A DNA stretch of 64,000 bases from Hymenobacter amundsenii (GCF_002204745.1 NZ_NIRR01000009.1:1-64000), one strand, 5' to 3'. Positions 50,514-60,585 are shown, counted from the stretch's first letter. Program-made: numbers and translations. The notes: a model not told the origin generated them from the letters alone.

Positions 50514-51953
50514 ATGGACGCTACGCCTCATTTCAATAAGACCAAAATCATTGCCACCGTTGGCCCGGCCTCCAATACCTACGAAAAGCTGGGCATGCTC
50601 ATGCGCGAGGGGGTTGATGTGTTTCGGCTCAACTTCTCGCACGGCTCCCACGAAGACCACCAGGCCGTTATTCACCTCGTGCGCCGCCTCAACAAGGATC
50701 TGCGCATGAATGTGGGCTTACTCCAGGACTTGCAAGGGCCCAAAATCCGCCTCGGGGAGGTGGAGGGCGGCCAGGTCGAAATTGCGGCCGGCGACAAAAT
50801 AAAGCTCGTTTGCGGCGAGAAGGAAACCAGCACCGCTACCCGCCTGAGCACGATTTACCTGGGCCTGGCCCGCGACGTGAAGCCCGGCGACATGATCCTG
50901 ATCGACGACGGCAAGATTGAGCTGCGCGTGCTGGCTACCGACCGCGACAAGGAAGTGGACGTGGAGGTTATTTACGGCGGCACCGTGAAGCCCCGTAAGG
51001 GCATCAACCTGCCCAACTCCGATGTGTCGGCCCCGAGCATGACCGAAAAGGACATTGAGGACCTGAAATTTGGCCTCGAAAATGACATGGACTGGATTGC
51101 CCTCTCGTTTGCCCGCCGGGCCGACGACATTCGCTTCATCAAGAACCTGATTGCCGAAAGCGGCAAGAACGTGCGGGTAATTGCCAAAATCGAAACGCCG
51201 GAGGGCCTGCGCAACCTCGACGAAATCATTGCCCTGACCGACGCCGTGATGGTGGCCCGGGGTGATTTGGGCGTCGAAGTATCGATGGAAGAAGTACCGA
51301 TGGCCCAGAAGCGCATCGTCGAGAAGTGCAACAACCTGGGAGTTCCCGTTATTGTGGCCACCCAGATGATGGAGAGCATGATTACGGCCCCGCGCCCCAC
51401 CCGGGCCGAAACCAGCGACGTAGCCAACGCCGTTATCGACGGGGCCGACGCCGTGATGCTGTCGGCCGAAACGGCCGTGGGCGCCTACCCGGCCGAGGTA
51501 ATCCGCTCGATGGTGGGCACCATTCGAAGCGTGGAAACACAGCTGCCGAGCCTCTACCACCACTGGTTCCCCATCGACCCCAACGCGCCCTCCTTCATGG
51601 TCGACAGCATCCTATCGGCGGCCTGCCACCTGGCCAAAAACACCAACGCCCGCGCCATCACCGGCATGACGCACCGCGGCTACACGGCCTTCCAGATTGC
51701 CAAGTACCGCCCCAAAGCCGACATCTTCGTCTTCACCGATAACCGCCCGCTACTAACCGTGCTGAGCCTGATCTGGGGCGTGCGTGCCTTCTACTACGAC
51801 CGCCTGGTGAGCACCGACAGCACCGTTTCGGATATCAAGTACGCCCTCACAGCCTCGGGTCATCTCCAAAAGGGCGACGTATTCATCAACACGGCCTCCA
51901 TGCCCATCAATAAGAAAGGCAAGACCAACATGGTAAAAGTGAGCGTGGCCTAA
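50514..51953 (+). CDS. pyk: pyruvate kinase
   Basis: The 479-residue enzyme for the last step of glycolysis, phosphoenolpyruvate plus ADP to pyruvate plus ATP. It starts FNKTKIIATVGPAS. RLNFSHGSHEDH binds nucleotide. The catalytic and metal-binding region is IAKIETPEGLRNLDEI followed by MVARGDLGVE. VATQMMESMI precedes the ATRAETSDVANA-like loop (PTRAETSDVANAVIDG), and an allosteric C-terminal domain follows. The ATG at 50514 is chosen over an in-frame start 135 bp upstream. Confidence 0.96.
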   Translation: MDATPHFNKTKIIATVGPASNTYEKLGMLMREGVDVFRLNFSHGSHEDHQAVIHLVRRLNKDLRMNVGLLQDLQGPKIRLGEVEGGQVEIAAGDKIKLVCGEKETSTATRLSTIYLGLARDVKPGDMILIDDGKIELRVLATDRDKEVDVEVIYGGTVKPRKGINLPNSDVSAPSMTEKDIEDLKFGLENDMDWIALSFARRADDIRFIKNLIAESGKNVRVIAKIETPEGLRNLDEIIALTDAVMVARGDLGVEVSMEEVPMAQKRIVEKCNNLGVPVIVATQMMESMITAPRPTRAETSDVANAVIDGADAVMLSAETAVGAYPAEVIRSMVGTIRSVETQLPSLYHHWFPIDPNAPSFMVDSILSAACHLAKNTNARAITGMTHRGYTAFQIAKYRPKADIFVFTDNRPLLTVLSLIWGVRAFYYDRLVSTDSTVSDIKYALTASGHLQKGDVFINTASMPINKKGKTNMVKVSVA

Positions 51954-51971
51954 TTATTTGAGCTGTTAAAT

Positions 51972-52015
51972 TGTAAAAAGGCCCACCGAAACTTAGTTCT
52001 GGTGGGCTTTTTACA
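51972..52015. terminator. bidirectional terminator after pyk
   Basis: TGTAAAAAG...CCCACC (51972-51987) pairs with GGTGGGCTTTTTACA (52001-52015). A/T tracts at both ends serve the convergent pyk and T9SS-cargo genes. Confidence 0.85.
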
Positions 52016-52016
52016 T

Positions 52017-53543
52017 TCAATTCACATGTTGCAGCCGCAGCAACACTGGCAAGCTGCCTGGCTGCTCCAGGCGCACCAGATACAAGCCGGCGGGCAGCCC
52101 GGCTACGTTCACCTCGGTCCGCATGGCACCTGCCGGCAGCCGTTGGGTCCGTATTGTTCGACCCGTGACATGGAGCAGGATGAGCCGGGCGGTGGCGGCC
52201 GTGGGGGCCGGCAGCTCCAGCGTGGCCGTGGTGGCGGTCGGGTTGGGGTAGAGCCGCACGCCGGCCGCAACGGCTTTGTCCGAGGCCGCCAGCAACAGGT
52301 CGAAGGGTTCGCGGATGCCGCAGGTGGTAGTGCCGGCGCTGCTCGTACGGCGGTAGTACACCAGCTTCGTTTGATAGTCCTGCGCTATTGTTACTACACC
52401 CAGGCCAAAATTCAGCAGTTCTTCGCGGCCGAACGCATCGATGAAGGGGTAAGTAGAGTAGGTTTCCTCATAGGTCGCCTCGCCTCTGATACGCATCCGG
52501 TACAGCGACTGGGTACGTAACGCGGCCCTGGGGCCGCAGGCGCTGGGGCTCCGGCGGCTGGCAACTACCGGGTGGCCCATCCGCGCAACGGTGGTTGCGC
52601 CAGCCCATGCTGTCCACTCGTAGGCTAGCAGCTGCGCATCCGCTGAGGGCCCCACAGCCCCGCTGAATTTCGACTGCCACTGCCCAGTGCGCAGCGAAGC
52701 GGCAAATCGGGCAGTAGCGGCTGGCTGAAACGTAGTACCCGCCGGCGAACAGCCCGGGGCCCCGGAGGTGCGCGTACGGGACTGGTAGCGCACGACGTAA
52801 ATCAGGCTGTCAGGGGTTTGCTGCCGGCTGACCACGCGCTGGAGCAGGTTAGTGGCCTCGCAAATCAGCGAGCCGCCGAAAGCCAGTCTTTCGATATAGT
52901 AGCCCAACTCGTCGCCGGGCTGCAAGTCGAGTAGCAACAGCGGGTTGTAGTAGCTGAGGCCCGCCGCAGCGGGCAGCCGGGCCAGCGTCAGGCCGGCCCC
53001 TTTGGGCATCGGACCTGTTATCAGCCCGTGGCTTTTGCTCACCTCGTAGGTTTCTGCTCCCACGCGCAGTGTAACCACCGAGTCGGGCTGCCCCTCCAAC
53101 ACGCGCATTGTCCGGCTGAGAGCGGTGACGATAGGGCCGTAACTGCCGGTGAAGGTGGTGCCGGCTTTCAGGAAGACGGGCAACGGCACGCTCCGGGCTG
53201 GGGCACCGGCTTCGGCCGCCCACTCCAGCCAATATACTTTCGCGGCCGCCTCGTAGCGCAGCCGCGCGCCAAACTGGTTGTTGGGCGACTTACGCCACCG
53301 CTCTTCCGTTCCCAGCTTAGCTGCGGGCCGCATGATGCGGTTGAAGAAGTACACCGAATCAGTCCCGCGCACCCCGGCCGAGTCGAGGCGGAACGTCAGC
53401 ACGGTGTCGGTGGCCACAGCGTTTCGGCTGAGCGTGAAGGCGTGCACGTCGCCGTTGGGCCGGAAGGGTCGCCAGTTTTGGCCGGCCGCGGAAAACGCGC
53501 CCGTCAGGAGTAAGGCCAGCGGTAGCAGGTAGCGGTATAGCAT
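52017..53543 (-). CDS. T9SS-secreted protein, unknown function
   Basis: A 508-residue exported protein. The signal peptide MLYRYLLPLALLLTGAFSAAGQ is cleaved before NWRPF. The middle is beta-rich without a recognised domain. The C-terminus is a type A sorting domain (VRLYPNPTATTATLEL ... GLPAGLYLVRLE) used for type IX secretion. I took the ATG at 53543; another lies four codons earlier. Three Cys-containing segments could form disulfides. The role after secretion is unknown. Confidence 0.82.
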   Translation of the reverse strand: MLYRYLLPLALLLTGAFSAAGQNWRPFRPNGDVHAFTLSRNAVATDTVLTFRLDSAGVRGTDSVYFFNRIMRPAAKLGTEERWRKSPNNQFGARLRYEAAAKVYWLEWAAEAGAPARSVPLPVFLKAGTTFTGSYGPIVTALSRTMRVLEGQPDSVVTLRVGAETYEVSKSHGLITGPMPKGAGLTLARLPAAAGLSYYNPLLLLDLQPGDELGYYIERLAFGGSLICEATNLLQRVVSRQQTPDSLIYVVRYQSRTRTSGAPGCSPAGTTFQPAATARFAASLRTGQWQSKFSGAVGPSADAQLLAYEWTAWAGATTVARMGHPVVASRRSPSACGPRAALRTQSLYRMRIRGEATYEETYSTYPFIDAFGREELLNFGLGVVTIAQDYQTKLVYYRRTSSAGTTTCGIREPFDLLLAASDKAVAAGVRLYPNPTATTATLELPAPTAATARLILLHVTGRTIRTQRLPAGAMRTEVNVAGLPAGLYLVRLEQPGSLPVLLRLQHVN

Positions 53544-53651
53544 GGGAGACGACAAAGAAGTATAGCAACCTGTAAATCAGCAGTCAATATACCGCTGGTA
53601 CTGCACTAATGCTAGAGTCATACATAGTAGTGGCCCCAACTACAACGAAGC

Positions 53652-53678
53652 AAGGCCCGACGCTTACGCATCGGGCCT
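53652..53678 (-). terminator. terminator of rpsT
   Basis: AGGCCCGA and TCGGGCCT arms enclose a 10-base loop 34 bp after the rpsT stop. The T content beyond is moderate. Confidence 0.6.
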
Positions 53679-53711
53679 CACCTTATAAGAGAGCAGAAAG
53701 CCGGTTGGTGC

Positions 53712-53969
53712 TTAAGCAGCCAGCGACTTTACGAACTTGGCCAGCTTCGACTTGTTGTTGGCGGCTTTGTTCTTGTGAATGATGTTCTTTTTGGCCAGAC
53801 GGTCCAGCATCGACGATACTTTCTGGAGCAGCTCCTGGGCAGCCGAAGCATCGGTCGAAGCACGGAGCTTCTTGATGGCGGTGCGGGTGGATTTTGCCTG
53901 GTAACGGTTCAGGACGCGCTTAGCTTCGTTGGAACGGATGCGCTTGAGGGCCGATTTATGGTTTGCCAT
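53712..53969 (-). CDS. rpsT: 30S ribosomal protein S20
   Basis: An 85-residue basic protein binding 16S rRNA. It starts MANHKSALKRIRSNEAKRVLN, the standard S20 opening, and has the Lys/Ala-rich three-helix composition. The length is normal. It is a single-gene transcript with the best-defined promoter of the window upstream and a hairpin downstream. Confidence 0.97.
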   Translation of the reverse strand: MANHKSALKRIRSNEAKRVLNRYQAKSTRTAIKKLRASTDASAAQELLQKVSSMLDRLAKKNIIHKNKAANNKSKLAKFVKSLAA

Positions 53970-54017
53970 GAGAGTTGGTTATGGTCTTCTGCTCGAAGTT
54001 AATTCAATTGGGGAGTG

Positions 54018-54048
54018 CAAAGGTAAAGCTTTGATCGGAATTAGCAAA
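54018..54048 (-). promoter_or_regulatory. canonical Bacteroidetes promoter of rpsT
   Basis: On the minus strand TTTG (54048-54045), a 19-bp spacer and TACCTTTG (54025-54018) match the Bacteroidetes consensus exactly. The predicted leader is about 40 bases. Confidence 0.75.
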
Positions 54049-54260
54049 CGAGAAGTGAGAAGCGGCCTGGAAGAATGAGGAACATCATTCTTTGCTTTGC
54101 GCTGAATGACGTTCTTTCCCGCTTCTTGGGGGTCTTTGCGCTCAATTCATTCGGCATGCCTAACTTTTTCGTTGTAATTTGATCATTTGAAGGCCTTTCG
54201 CTCTATCTGCCCTGGGTTGCCGCCCGGCTTTCGGGCCTGCTCTTCTCTGCCCCTGCCGCC

Positions 54261-55247
54261 ATGCCCCTCGTTGCCGACTCCGCGTACCAGCCGCCTTTTT
54301 ACCTGTTCAATGGCCATTTGCAAACCATTGTGCCCAGTTTGTGGCGCACAGTGCCCGAGGTGAACTACCAGCGCGAGCGGGTCGAAACGGAAGATGGGGA
54401 CTTTCTGGACCTCGACTGGTCGGTGCCGCCCGGGGGGGCGCCCACCGACACGCTGGGCATCGTGTCGCATGGGCTGGAGGGCGACGCCGGGCGGCCCTAC
54501 GTGCGCGGGATGGTGCGGGCCCTCAACCGGGCTGGCATCGATGCACTGGCCTGGAACTACCGCAGCTGCAGCGGCGAAATGAACCGCCTGCTCCGCTCCT
54601 ACCACCTCGGCGACACCGACGACCTCGATTTTGTGGTCCGCTATGCCCTGGGCACGGCGCGCTACAAGCACGTGTTCCTGACGGGCTTCTCGGCCGGCGG
54701 CAACGTCACGCTCAAGTACTTGGGCGAAAACCCCACCCGCGTGCCCCGCGAAGTGCAGCGGGCTGCCGTGTTTTCAGTGCCCACCGACCTCAAGGCCAGC
54801 TCCTATCATATCGACCGCCTCGAAAACCGCATTTATCTCAACCGCTTCATGAAAACACTGCGGGAGAAAATGCGCCAGAAAGCCGCCCTGCTACCCGGCC
54901 AGGTCGACCTCACCAACCTCGATGAGTTGCACGGCTTCCCGGAGTTCGACGACCGGTTTACGGCCCCCATGCACGGTTTCAAATCGGCGGAGGAATACTA
55001 TGCCCACGCCAGTTCCGGCCGTTACCTAAGCGGCATCCGAGTGCCTACGCTGCTGGTAAACGCCCAGAACGACCCGTTTCTGCCGCCCACCTGCTTCCCC
55101 CGCGAACTAGCCGCCGCCAGCCCCCATCTGTTCCTCGAAACCCCCGCCGATGGTGGCCACGTGGGCTTCGCCGAAGGTGCCCCCGATGGCGAATACTACT
55201 CCGAACGGCGGGCGGTGGAGTTTCTGACGAGCGAGGTGCCGGGGTAG
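54261..55247 (+). CDS. YheT-like alpha/beta hydrolase
   Basis: A 328-residue cytoplasmic hydrolase of the YheT/embryogenesis-associated EMB8-like group. The opening YQPPFYLFNGHLQTI and VSHGLEGDAGRPYVRGM (oxyanion strand) are characteristic. The nucleophile Ser144 is in TGFSAGGN. Acid and His follow in VNAQNDPFLP and DGGHVGF. The physiological substrate of the family is not settled; some members act on short acyl esters. The gene is monocistronic. Confidence 0.85.
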   Translation: MPLVADSAYQPPFYLFNGHLQTIVPSLWRTVPEVNYQRERVETEDGDFLDLDWSVPPGGAPTDTLGIVSHGLEGDAGRPYVRGMVRALNRAGIDALAWNYRSCSGEMNRLLRSYHLGDTDDLDFVVRYALGTARYKHVFLTGFSAGGNVTLKYLGENPTRVPREVQRAAVFSVPTDLKASSYHIDRLENRIYLNRFMKTLREKMRQKAALLPGQVDLTNLDELHGFPEFDDRFTAPMHGFKSAEEYYAHASSGRYLSGIRVPTLLVNAQNDPFLPPTCFPRELAAASPHLFLETPADGGHVGFAEGAPDGEYYSERRAVEFLTSEVPG

Positions 55248-55555
55248 TTGGGTGCGTGCGTCCGCACTAGCTGTTCGACCTACTGGCGTAAGAAGCCTTA
55301 ACTCCCGCTCTGCGTGTAATGGAGAAACTACGTCCTAGCGGGATGCTTACCACCCGCCATAGATACACGCCCGCGTTCAACTTCATATGCGGGCCAGGTG
55401 GCGGCCGGTACCAGCAATCCGATATGGCTCCGCTGCCAATCCTTTTTAGGTTGTTGGTTTGCGCATCAATTCGAACACCCCTCCCGGCCCAACCTGCCTT
55501 CGGGCGCTGTCCGTTTTTATTGAACTACCCCCAATTTTAGTCCCGCCAGATCAAG
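55248..55555. other. gene-free spacer
   Basis: About 308 bp between the YheT-like gene and the decayed esterase. No repeat, hairpin or credible reading frame was found; a short open frame here has no protein-like features. Confidence 0.5.
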
Positions 55556-57300
55556 CTACCGCACGTTCAGCACCCGGCGCAGGTCGGGCAGGTCGTAGTG
55601 AAGGAGCACGCCGGGCAGCAGCCAGGAATAGGTCTCCTTGGTGGTAGGGTTTTCCAGGATGTGGAGGTAAGATGGCGGGGCCTCGCGCAGTACTACCTCC
55701 GTAATGCGCGGGTACAGCAGGGCCGCGTGCAGGGCCACGGGGCCAGCCACGCCGGTAGCCAGGGCCCGCACCGGCGCGGCGGCCAGGTGGGGCTGGGTGG
55801 TGAGCCAGTCGAGCAGGATCTGTACGTCCGTGACGCGCTGGCTGAGCAGGGGGCGGCCCAGGTGCAGGGCCAGCTGGGCCACGCGGTACTCGCGGTTGTA
55901 GTATTTAGGGTCGTTGAAGGCGGCCGGGTCGGCGGTTTCGCCCAGGCCACGCAGGTCGACCAGCAGCACGGCGATGCCGGCGGCGCGGTACTGGGCCAAG
56001 GCGGCGGTGCTGTCGGCGAGGGTGGCCTTGCCCTCGGCGGCAGCCACAGGGCCACCTGCCGCACCGGGCCGGCGGGCAGCAGCAGCGCGGGCAGCGGCGG
56101 CTCCTGGGCACGGCGCAGAATCAGGCGGTGCAGCCAGAGCCCACCCGCCTGCTGCACCGAGTCGCGCCACTCGGCTACCACCAGACCGGTAGGCGCCGGC
56201 AGCTGCAGCTGCCGGGCCACCAGCAGCCGGAGTGCGCGGCCGTCAGGGCGGGGCGTTTGGCAGCCAGCTGGCGGGCTTTGGCGAGGTAGGCAGCAGCCAG
56301 GGTTTCTTCCCGGGGAAGGCGGTATTCACTTGGCCGGTAGTCGTTACGCGCAGCTCCGTTTCGGTGGCTATGGGCAGCGCGGCCGGCTTCCGGACCGGCG
56401 TGGAATCCCCGACCAAATAGCGGCGGAACCAGGTAACGGCCGCCTCGCGTTTGGGGCGCGAGATGCCGTGGCCGTCGTCGTAGGTGAACAGGCGCACGTG
56501 GTCGGGGGCGCCGAGCAGGGTATAGGCCTGGCGCAGCTCGGCGTAGGTGGTTTCCATGCTGGGGTAGTCCACGAAATCGTAGCGGCCGGTGAGCAGCAGC
56601 AGGGGTTTGGGGCCGAAGGGCAGCGGGTAATCGGAGAGGTCGAGGCCAGCGGCCCCGGCCCCGGCGCCAGGCAGCAGCACGCAGCCGTCGGCGGGGCCGG
56701 TGAGCTCCAGGTTCCGTTCGCCGGCAGCTACGTAGCTGCACAGGGCCGCTACCTTCACCCGGTCGTCGTGGGCCAGGAAGTAGGTGGCCCGAGTGGCTCC
56801 GCCGGAGTTGCCCAGGCAGCCCACCCGGGCCGCGTCCACTTCGGGGCGGCTGAGCAGGTAGTCGAGGCCACGCACGTTGTCCCAGAGCTCGGCCCCCGGC
56901 CCCGAGCGGCCCACCAAGCTGGCGGCGGCGTTGAGCAGGGTGTACTCGGTGGTGCCGCCCCGGGCCCGGGGCTGGCCGGCCGCATTGGTGAGCTGCATTC
57001 GCTCGCCCTGGGAAATGGGGCGATGACGAACACCACGAAGCCAGAGAGCAACGCCGTCTGCTGGTACGATTCGGTGGCTTTCGACTCGGGCTCGTGGCCG
57101 CAGAACAGCAGCACGGCCGGTCGCCGGCCCCGCCCCGCCGGCACGTACAGGTTGGCCGTTACGTGGTGGTTGGGCATACTCTCGTACACCACCCGCTCCA
57201 CCCGAAACCCCGGCCGCGCCAGGGTGCCCGTCACGCGGAGCCGCAGGGGCGTGCGCGTCGGAAGCGGCCCCAGCACCCGCCCAAACCGCACCCGCACGCT
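55556..57300 (-). pseudogene. decayed two-domain alpha/beta hydrolase (acetylxylan-esterase-like)
   Basis: Pieces of one hydrolase lie in at least three reading frames. They run from RVERVVYESMPNHHVTANLYVP and LFCGHEPESKATE, then EVDAARVGCLGNSGGATRATYFL (nucleophile Ser) and FTYDDGHGISRPKREAA, and on to a second hydrolase-like domain with LVDLRGLGET and ILENPTTKETYSWLLPG. The frame changes near 57010, 56290, 56230 and 56040. The 5' end with its start and signal is missing and is replaced by the dehydrogenase remnant. It may once have deacetylated plant polysaccharide. Confidence 0.8.
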
Positions 57301-58168
57301 GCTTGCCGTAGTCGTAGCCTTTCTTGAGCTGCTCGGCCAGGCCGTCCCAGTCGGAGTAGTCCCAGATGCCGTAGGTGTTCACGCCCTCCATCTCCAGCAT
57401 GTAGCGCTTGTCGTTCTGGCCCAGGGCATCGGCAATGTTGCGGCCGTTGTAGCGCCCGCCCACGAAGCTGAGGCAGTCCACGGCGTCATTCCGCACCAGC
57501 ACGTCGCTCAGCTCCCCGCCCGAGCCGCTGACCAGCGTCACGGGCAGGCCGCAGCGGCGGGCAATGGCGAAGGTCAGGCTCAGGGAAATGAAGCCGCCAT
57601 CGGTGGGCGTCTTGGCAATTACGGCGTTGCCGCACAGCGCCTGCACCATCACCGCGTGCAGCAGCACCGACATAGGGTAGTTCCAGGAGGCAATGTTGCT
57701 GACGAGGCCCAGCGGGGTGCGCTTGCCGAGCATGCCCTCGATATTATCCACGTACCACTGCACGCCGTCAAGGGCGCGGTCGATGTCGGTGAAGCCCAGC
57801 TTGTAGGTTTTACCGATTTCCCACATCAGCAGCTTGCCCACCAGCTCCACGTGGGGCTGCAGCTGAGTCAGACAGTCCTGCACCCGGCGCTTGCGCTCAT
57901 CCAGGTCCACGTTGGCCCAGGCGGCGGCCTCCTTTTTGGCGGCTTTCACGGCCCGCAGTGCCGTGGCCTCATCGAGCATCGGCAGGCTGCCGATCGAGCT
58001 GCCATCAATGGGCGAAACGAAGTCGCGGGGCGTGCCCGATTCCTGCCAGCGGCCTTCCATGAGGTTCAGGAAGCCCTGGCCATCGGCCGTGAAAATTTCG
58101 GGCGCGGCGGCTTTGAGTTGAGCCAGCAGGTGGCTGAATTAGACTTGGGAAGAAACGATTTTGGCCAT
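57301..58168 (-). pseudogene. truncated aldehyde dehydrogenase
   Basis: The N-terminal half of an NAD(P)-dependent aldehyde dehydrogenase. NIASWNYPMSVLLHA, the nucleotide-binding region and LEMEGVNTYGIWDYSDWDGL are recognisable. The frame breaks off at YGKQ, just before the position of the catalytic Cys in the family. In addition, the likely original ATG at 58168 is followed by an in-frame TAA at codon 10 (58141-58139). The remainder reads directly into the esterase remnant, so a deletion removed the end of this gene and the start of the next. It may once have served sugar-acid oxidation with the neighbouring uronate genes. Confidence 0.85.
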
Positions 58169-58399
58169 GAGGGGAGCAGAGGTTGGATGGCGAAAGGAAG
58201 CACCCGAAACCGCAGCTCCGGGCCAATAAGGTACGCGGTTACGACCAGCCTGCGCCGGCCGGCTTATGCCTGCCGGGCGATAGGCACTCTGTTCAGCTTA
58301 CGCCCTCCCCGCCCCTGCGCTGGTTTGCGCGCTGGCACTGGTAATTCACCTCGCCCGTGAGCCGGCGGCGGTAGTGCACGGGACAGTTGCGGCCCAACC

Positions 58400-59758
58400 C
58401 TACCCGACCATTGGGGCGTCGTCGAGGCGGATTTTTTCCATGCGGGGGGCGAAAAGCTGCATCAGGGCCCAGGCCAGCAGGTAAGCACCGCCGCAAATCC
58501 AGAACATGATGTAGTAGGCGTGGTCGAGCTGGCCGATGCTTTCGTAGTACACGAACATGCGCTTTTGCACCAGGGCCGAGAGCAGGATGCCGCCCAGGCC
58601 GCCGGCCATGCCGCCGATGCCCGTCACGGAGGCCACGGCGCGGTTCGGGAACATGTCCGACACGGTGGTGAAGATATTGGCGCTCCAGGCCTGGTGGGCG
58701 GCGGCGGCAATGCCAATCACGAGCACGGCCAGCCACATGTTGATCTGGCCGAGCTGCTGGGCAAACACAATCGGGAACACGCAGAAAGCAATGAGCAGCA
58801 TGCTGATTTTGCGGGCCCGGAAGGGCTGCATGCCGTTTTTGATGAGGCGGAGCGGAATCCAGCCCCCGCCAACGCTGCCGATGCTCGACAGGATGTAGAC
58901 CACGGCTACGGGCAGCGACACCTGGGTGCCCGTGAGGCCGTACTGCTTGTTGAGGAAGTCGGGCAACCAGAACAGGTAGAACCACCAGATGGGGTCGGTG
59001 AGGAACTTGCCGAAGATGAAGGCGTAAGTCTGGCGGTAAGTCAGCAGCTTAAACCACGATACTTTGGGCTGCACTTCGAGGCCGGCCGTGGCTGGGTCTT
59101 CATCTTGAGTGATGTAGTCGAACTCCGATTTGGTGAGCCGGGCGTGGCGGGCGGGCACTTCGTACACCACCATCCAGAGGGCCAGCCACACGAACCCCAG
59201 CGCCCCGGTAATCACAAAGGCCCACTTCCAGCCGATGGATTCGGCAATAAACGGCACGGTGAGCGGGGCGATAATGGCCCCCACGTTGGAGCCCGAGTTG
59301 AAGATGCCGGTGGCCAGGGCCCGCTCCTTCTGCGGAAACCACTCGGCGGTAGTTTTAATGGCGGCCGGAAAGTTGCCGGCCTCCGTGATGCCCAACGCGG
59401 CCCGCGCCACCGAAAAACCCATTGTGCTGCTCACAAACGCGTGCCCAATAGCAGCTAGGCTCCACAGAAACGTCGACAGCGCGTAGCCGATTTTGGTGCC
59501 CAGCTTATCGATGAGCCGGCCCGCCCCCAGCATGCCCACCGAATACGCCACTTTAAAGGCAATTTCGATGTCGGCGTAGTCGCCGGCGTTCCAATTGAAG
59601 ACCGTTTCGAGGTAGGGCTTGAGCAGCGAAATAACGGCCCGGTCGAGGTAGTTGACGGTGGTGGCGAAAAACACCAGCGAGCAAATCGTCCAGCGGTAGC
59701 GGCCCATGGTGGTGGCCGCCGACCCAGGTGGCGATATAGCGGAAGCAGTCTGTGACAT
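58400..59758 (-). CDS. exuT: hexuronate-type MFS transporter
   Basis: A 452-residue MFS permease of the anion:cation symporter branch (ExuT-like). It opens with RWTICSLVFFATTVNYLDRAVIS, followed by RLIDKLGTKIGY and ITEAGNFPAAIKTTAEWFP, all characteristic of hexuronate and related sugar-acid transporters. Twelve membrane helices are expected. It lies 57 bp downstream of eda in the uronate cluster, so glucuronate or galacturonate is the likely substrate; related members carry other sugar acids. Confidence 0.85.
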   Translation of the reverse strand: MSQTASAISPPGSAATTMGRYRWTICSLVFFATTVNYLDRAVISLLKPYLETVFNWNAGDYADIEIAFKVAYSVGMLGAGRLIDKLGTKIGYALSTFLWSLAAIGHAFVSSTMGFSVARAALGITEAGNFPAAIKTTAEWFPQKERALATGIFNSGSNVGAIIAPLTVPFIAESIGWKWAFVITGALGFVWLALWMVVYEVPARHARLTKSEFDYITQDEDPATAGLEVQPKVSWFKLLTYRQTYAFIFGKFLTDPIWWFYLFWLPDFLNKQYGLTGTQVSLPVAVVYILSSIGSVGGGWIPLRLIKNGMQPFRARKISMLLIAFCVFPIVFAQQLGQINMWLAVLVIGIAAAAHQAWSANIFTTVSDMFPNRAVASVTGIGGMAGGLGGILLSALVQKRMFVYYESIGQLDHAYYIMFWICGGAYLLAWALMQLFAPRMEKIRLDDAPMVG

Positions 59759-59815
59759 CAGCAGCGGGAATTCGGGGTGGGAAATACGGGGACGGAGTAG
59801 CCGTGAGACAGTGGG

Positions 59816-60469
59816 CTAGCTGGGTTGGGGCGGCACGAACGTGAGCAGCTCGGCGGTGAGCTGGCGCAGATGGGCGGGGTCGTCTTTTTTGAAGAGCTGG
59901 GAGCCCAGGCCCACTACGTTCACACCCGCCCCGAACCACTCGGCCAGGCTGGCCTGGGTGGGTTCCACGCCGCCCGTCACCATCAGGGGCACGGTGGGCA
60001 TGGGGCCGCGCAGGCTCCGGATGAAGCCCGGCCCCAACACGTTGCCGGGGAATATTTTCACGATAGCCGCGCCCAGCTGGGTGGCCTCGTACACCTCGCG
60101 CACCGTCATGCAGCCCGGCAGCCAGGGCGCGCCGTGACGGCGGCAGACCTCGGCCACTTCGGCCGTCAGGCAGGGCTGCACCACGAAGTCGGCGCCGGCA
60201 GCCAGGAACCGCTCGGCATCGGCAGCCGTGTAAATGGTGCCGATGCCCAGCAGCATCTCGGGGCAATTCGCGCGCACAAACGTCACCAGCTCCTCAAACA
60301 CACCGAAGGCCTGGGCCCCGCGGTTGGTAAACTCGAACACGCGCAGTCCACCCTCGTAGCAAGCCTGCACCACGCGCTGGGCGTAAGCCGCCTCGGCGTG
60401 GTAGAACACGGGCACCACGGGGTAGCGTAGCACGATTTCGAGAATATGGTCAGCGGAGAAACGAGGCAT
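59816..60469 (-). CDS. eda: KDPG/KHG aldolase
   Basis: A 217-residue class I aldolase cleaving 2-keto-3-deoxy-6-phosphogluconate to pyruvate and glyceraldehyde-3-phosphate. The Schiff-base Lys138 is in VKIFPG and the catalytic Glu46 is in FEFTNRG. GIGTIYTAADAERF and VTGGVEPT match the family. It directly follows kdgK in direction and function. Confidence 0.93.
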   Translation of the reverse strand: MPRFSADHILEIVLRYPVVPVFYHAEAAYAQRVVQACYEGGLRVFEFTNRGAQAFGVFEELVTFVRANCPEMLLGIGTIYTAADAERFLAAGADFVVQPCLTAEVAEVCRRHGAPWLPGCMTVREVYEATQLGAAIVKIFPGNVLGPGFIRSLRGPMPTVPLMVTGGVEPTQASLAEWFGAGVNVVGLGSQLFKKDDPAHLRQLTAELLTFVPPQPS

Positions 60470-60477
60470 TTTTTTAA

Positions 60478-60580
60478 GCTATTAGCTGACAGCTGCTAGC
60501 TGTTAGCTTTTTGTGGGGTAGTGCGGCTGATGAGCAACGCTGGGGCTTTCAGCGCGAAAGATCTATTAGCTAACAGCTCA
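60478..60580. repeat. AGCTGTTAGCT-type repeat between eda and kdgK
   Basis: AGCTATTAGCTGACAGCTGC and AGCTGTTAGC on one side, and ATTAGCTAACAGCT on the other (60565-60578), can pair. The words resemble the heptamer tract at 41524-41558. The repeat occupies most of the spacer between the two genes. Confidence 0.55.
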
Positions 60581-60585
60581 AAAAA

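Noticed and set aside
55319..55540. Possible 73-residue protein before the esterase remnant
   Set aside because: No homology pattern, no promoter or hydrophobic pattern; it looks like random sequence.
55598..58360. A 920-codon open frame on the plus strand opposite the dehydrogenase and esterase remnants
   Set aside because: It is antisense to recognisable (though decayed) genes, has low-complexity His/Gly/Val-rich composition and no domain. Long antisense frames are expected in GC-rich DNA.
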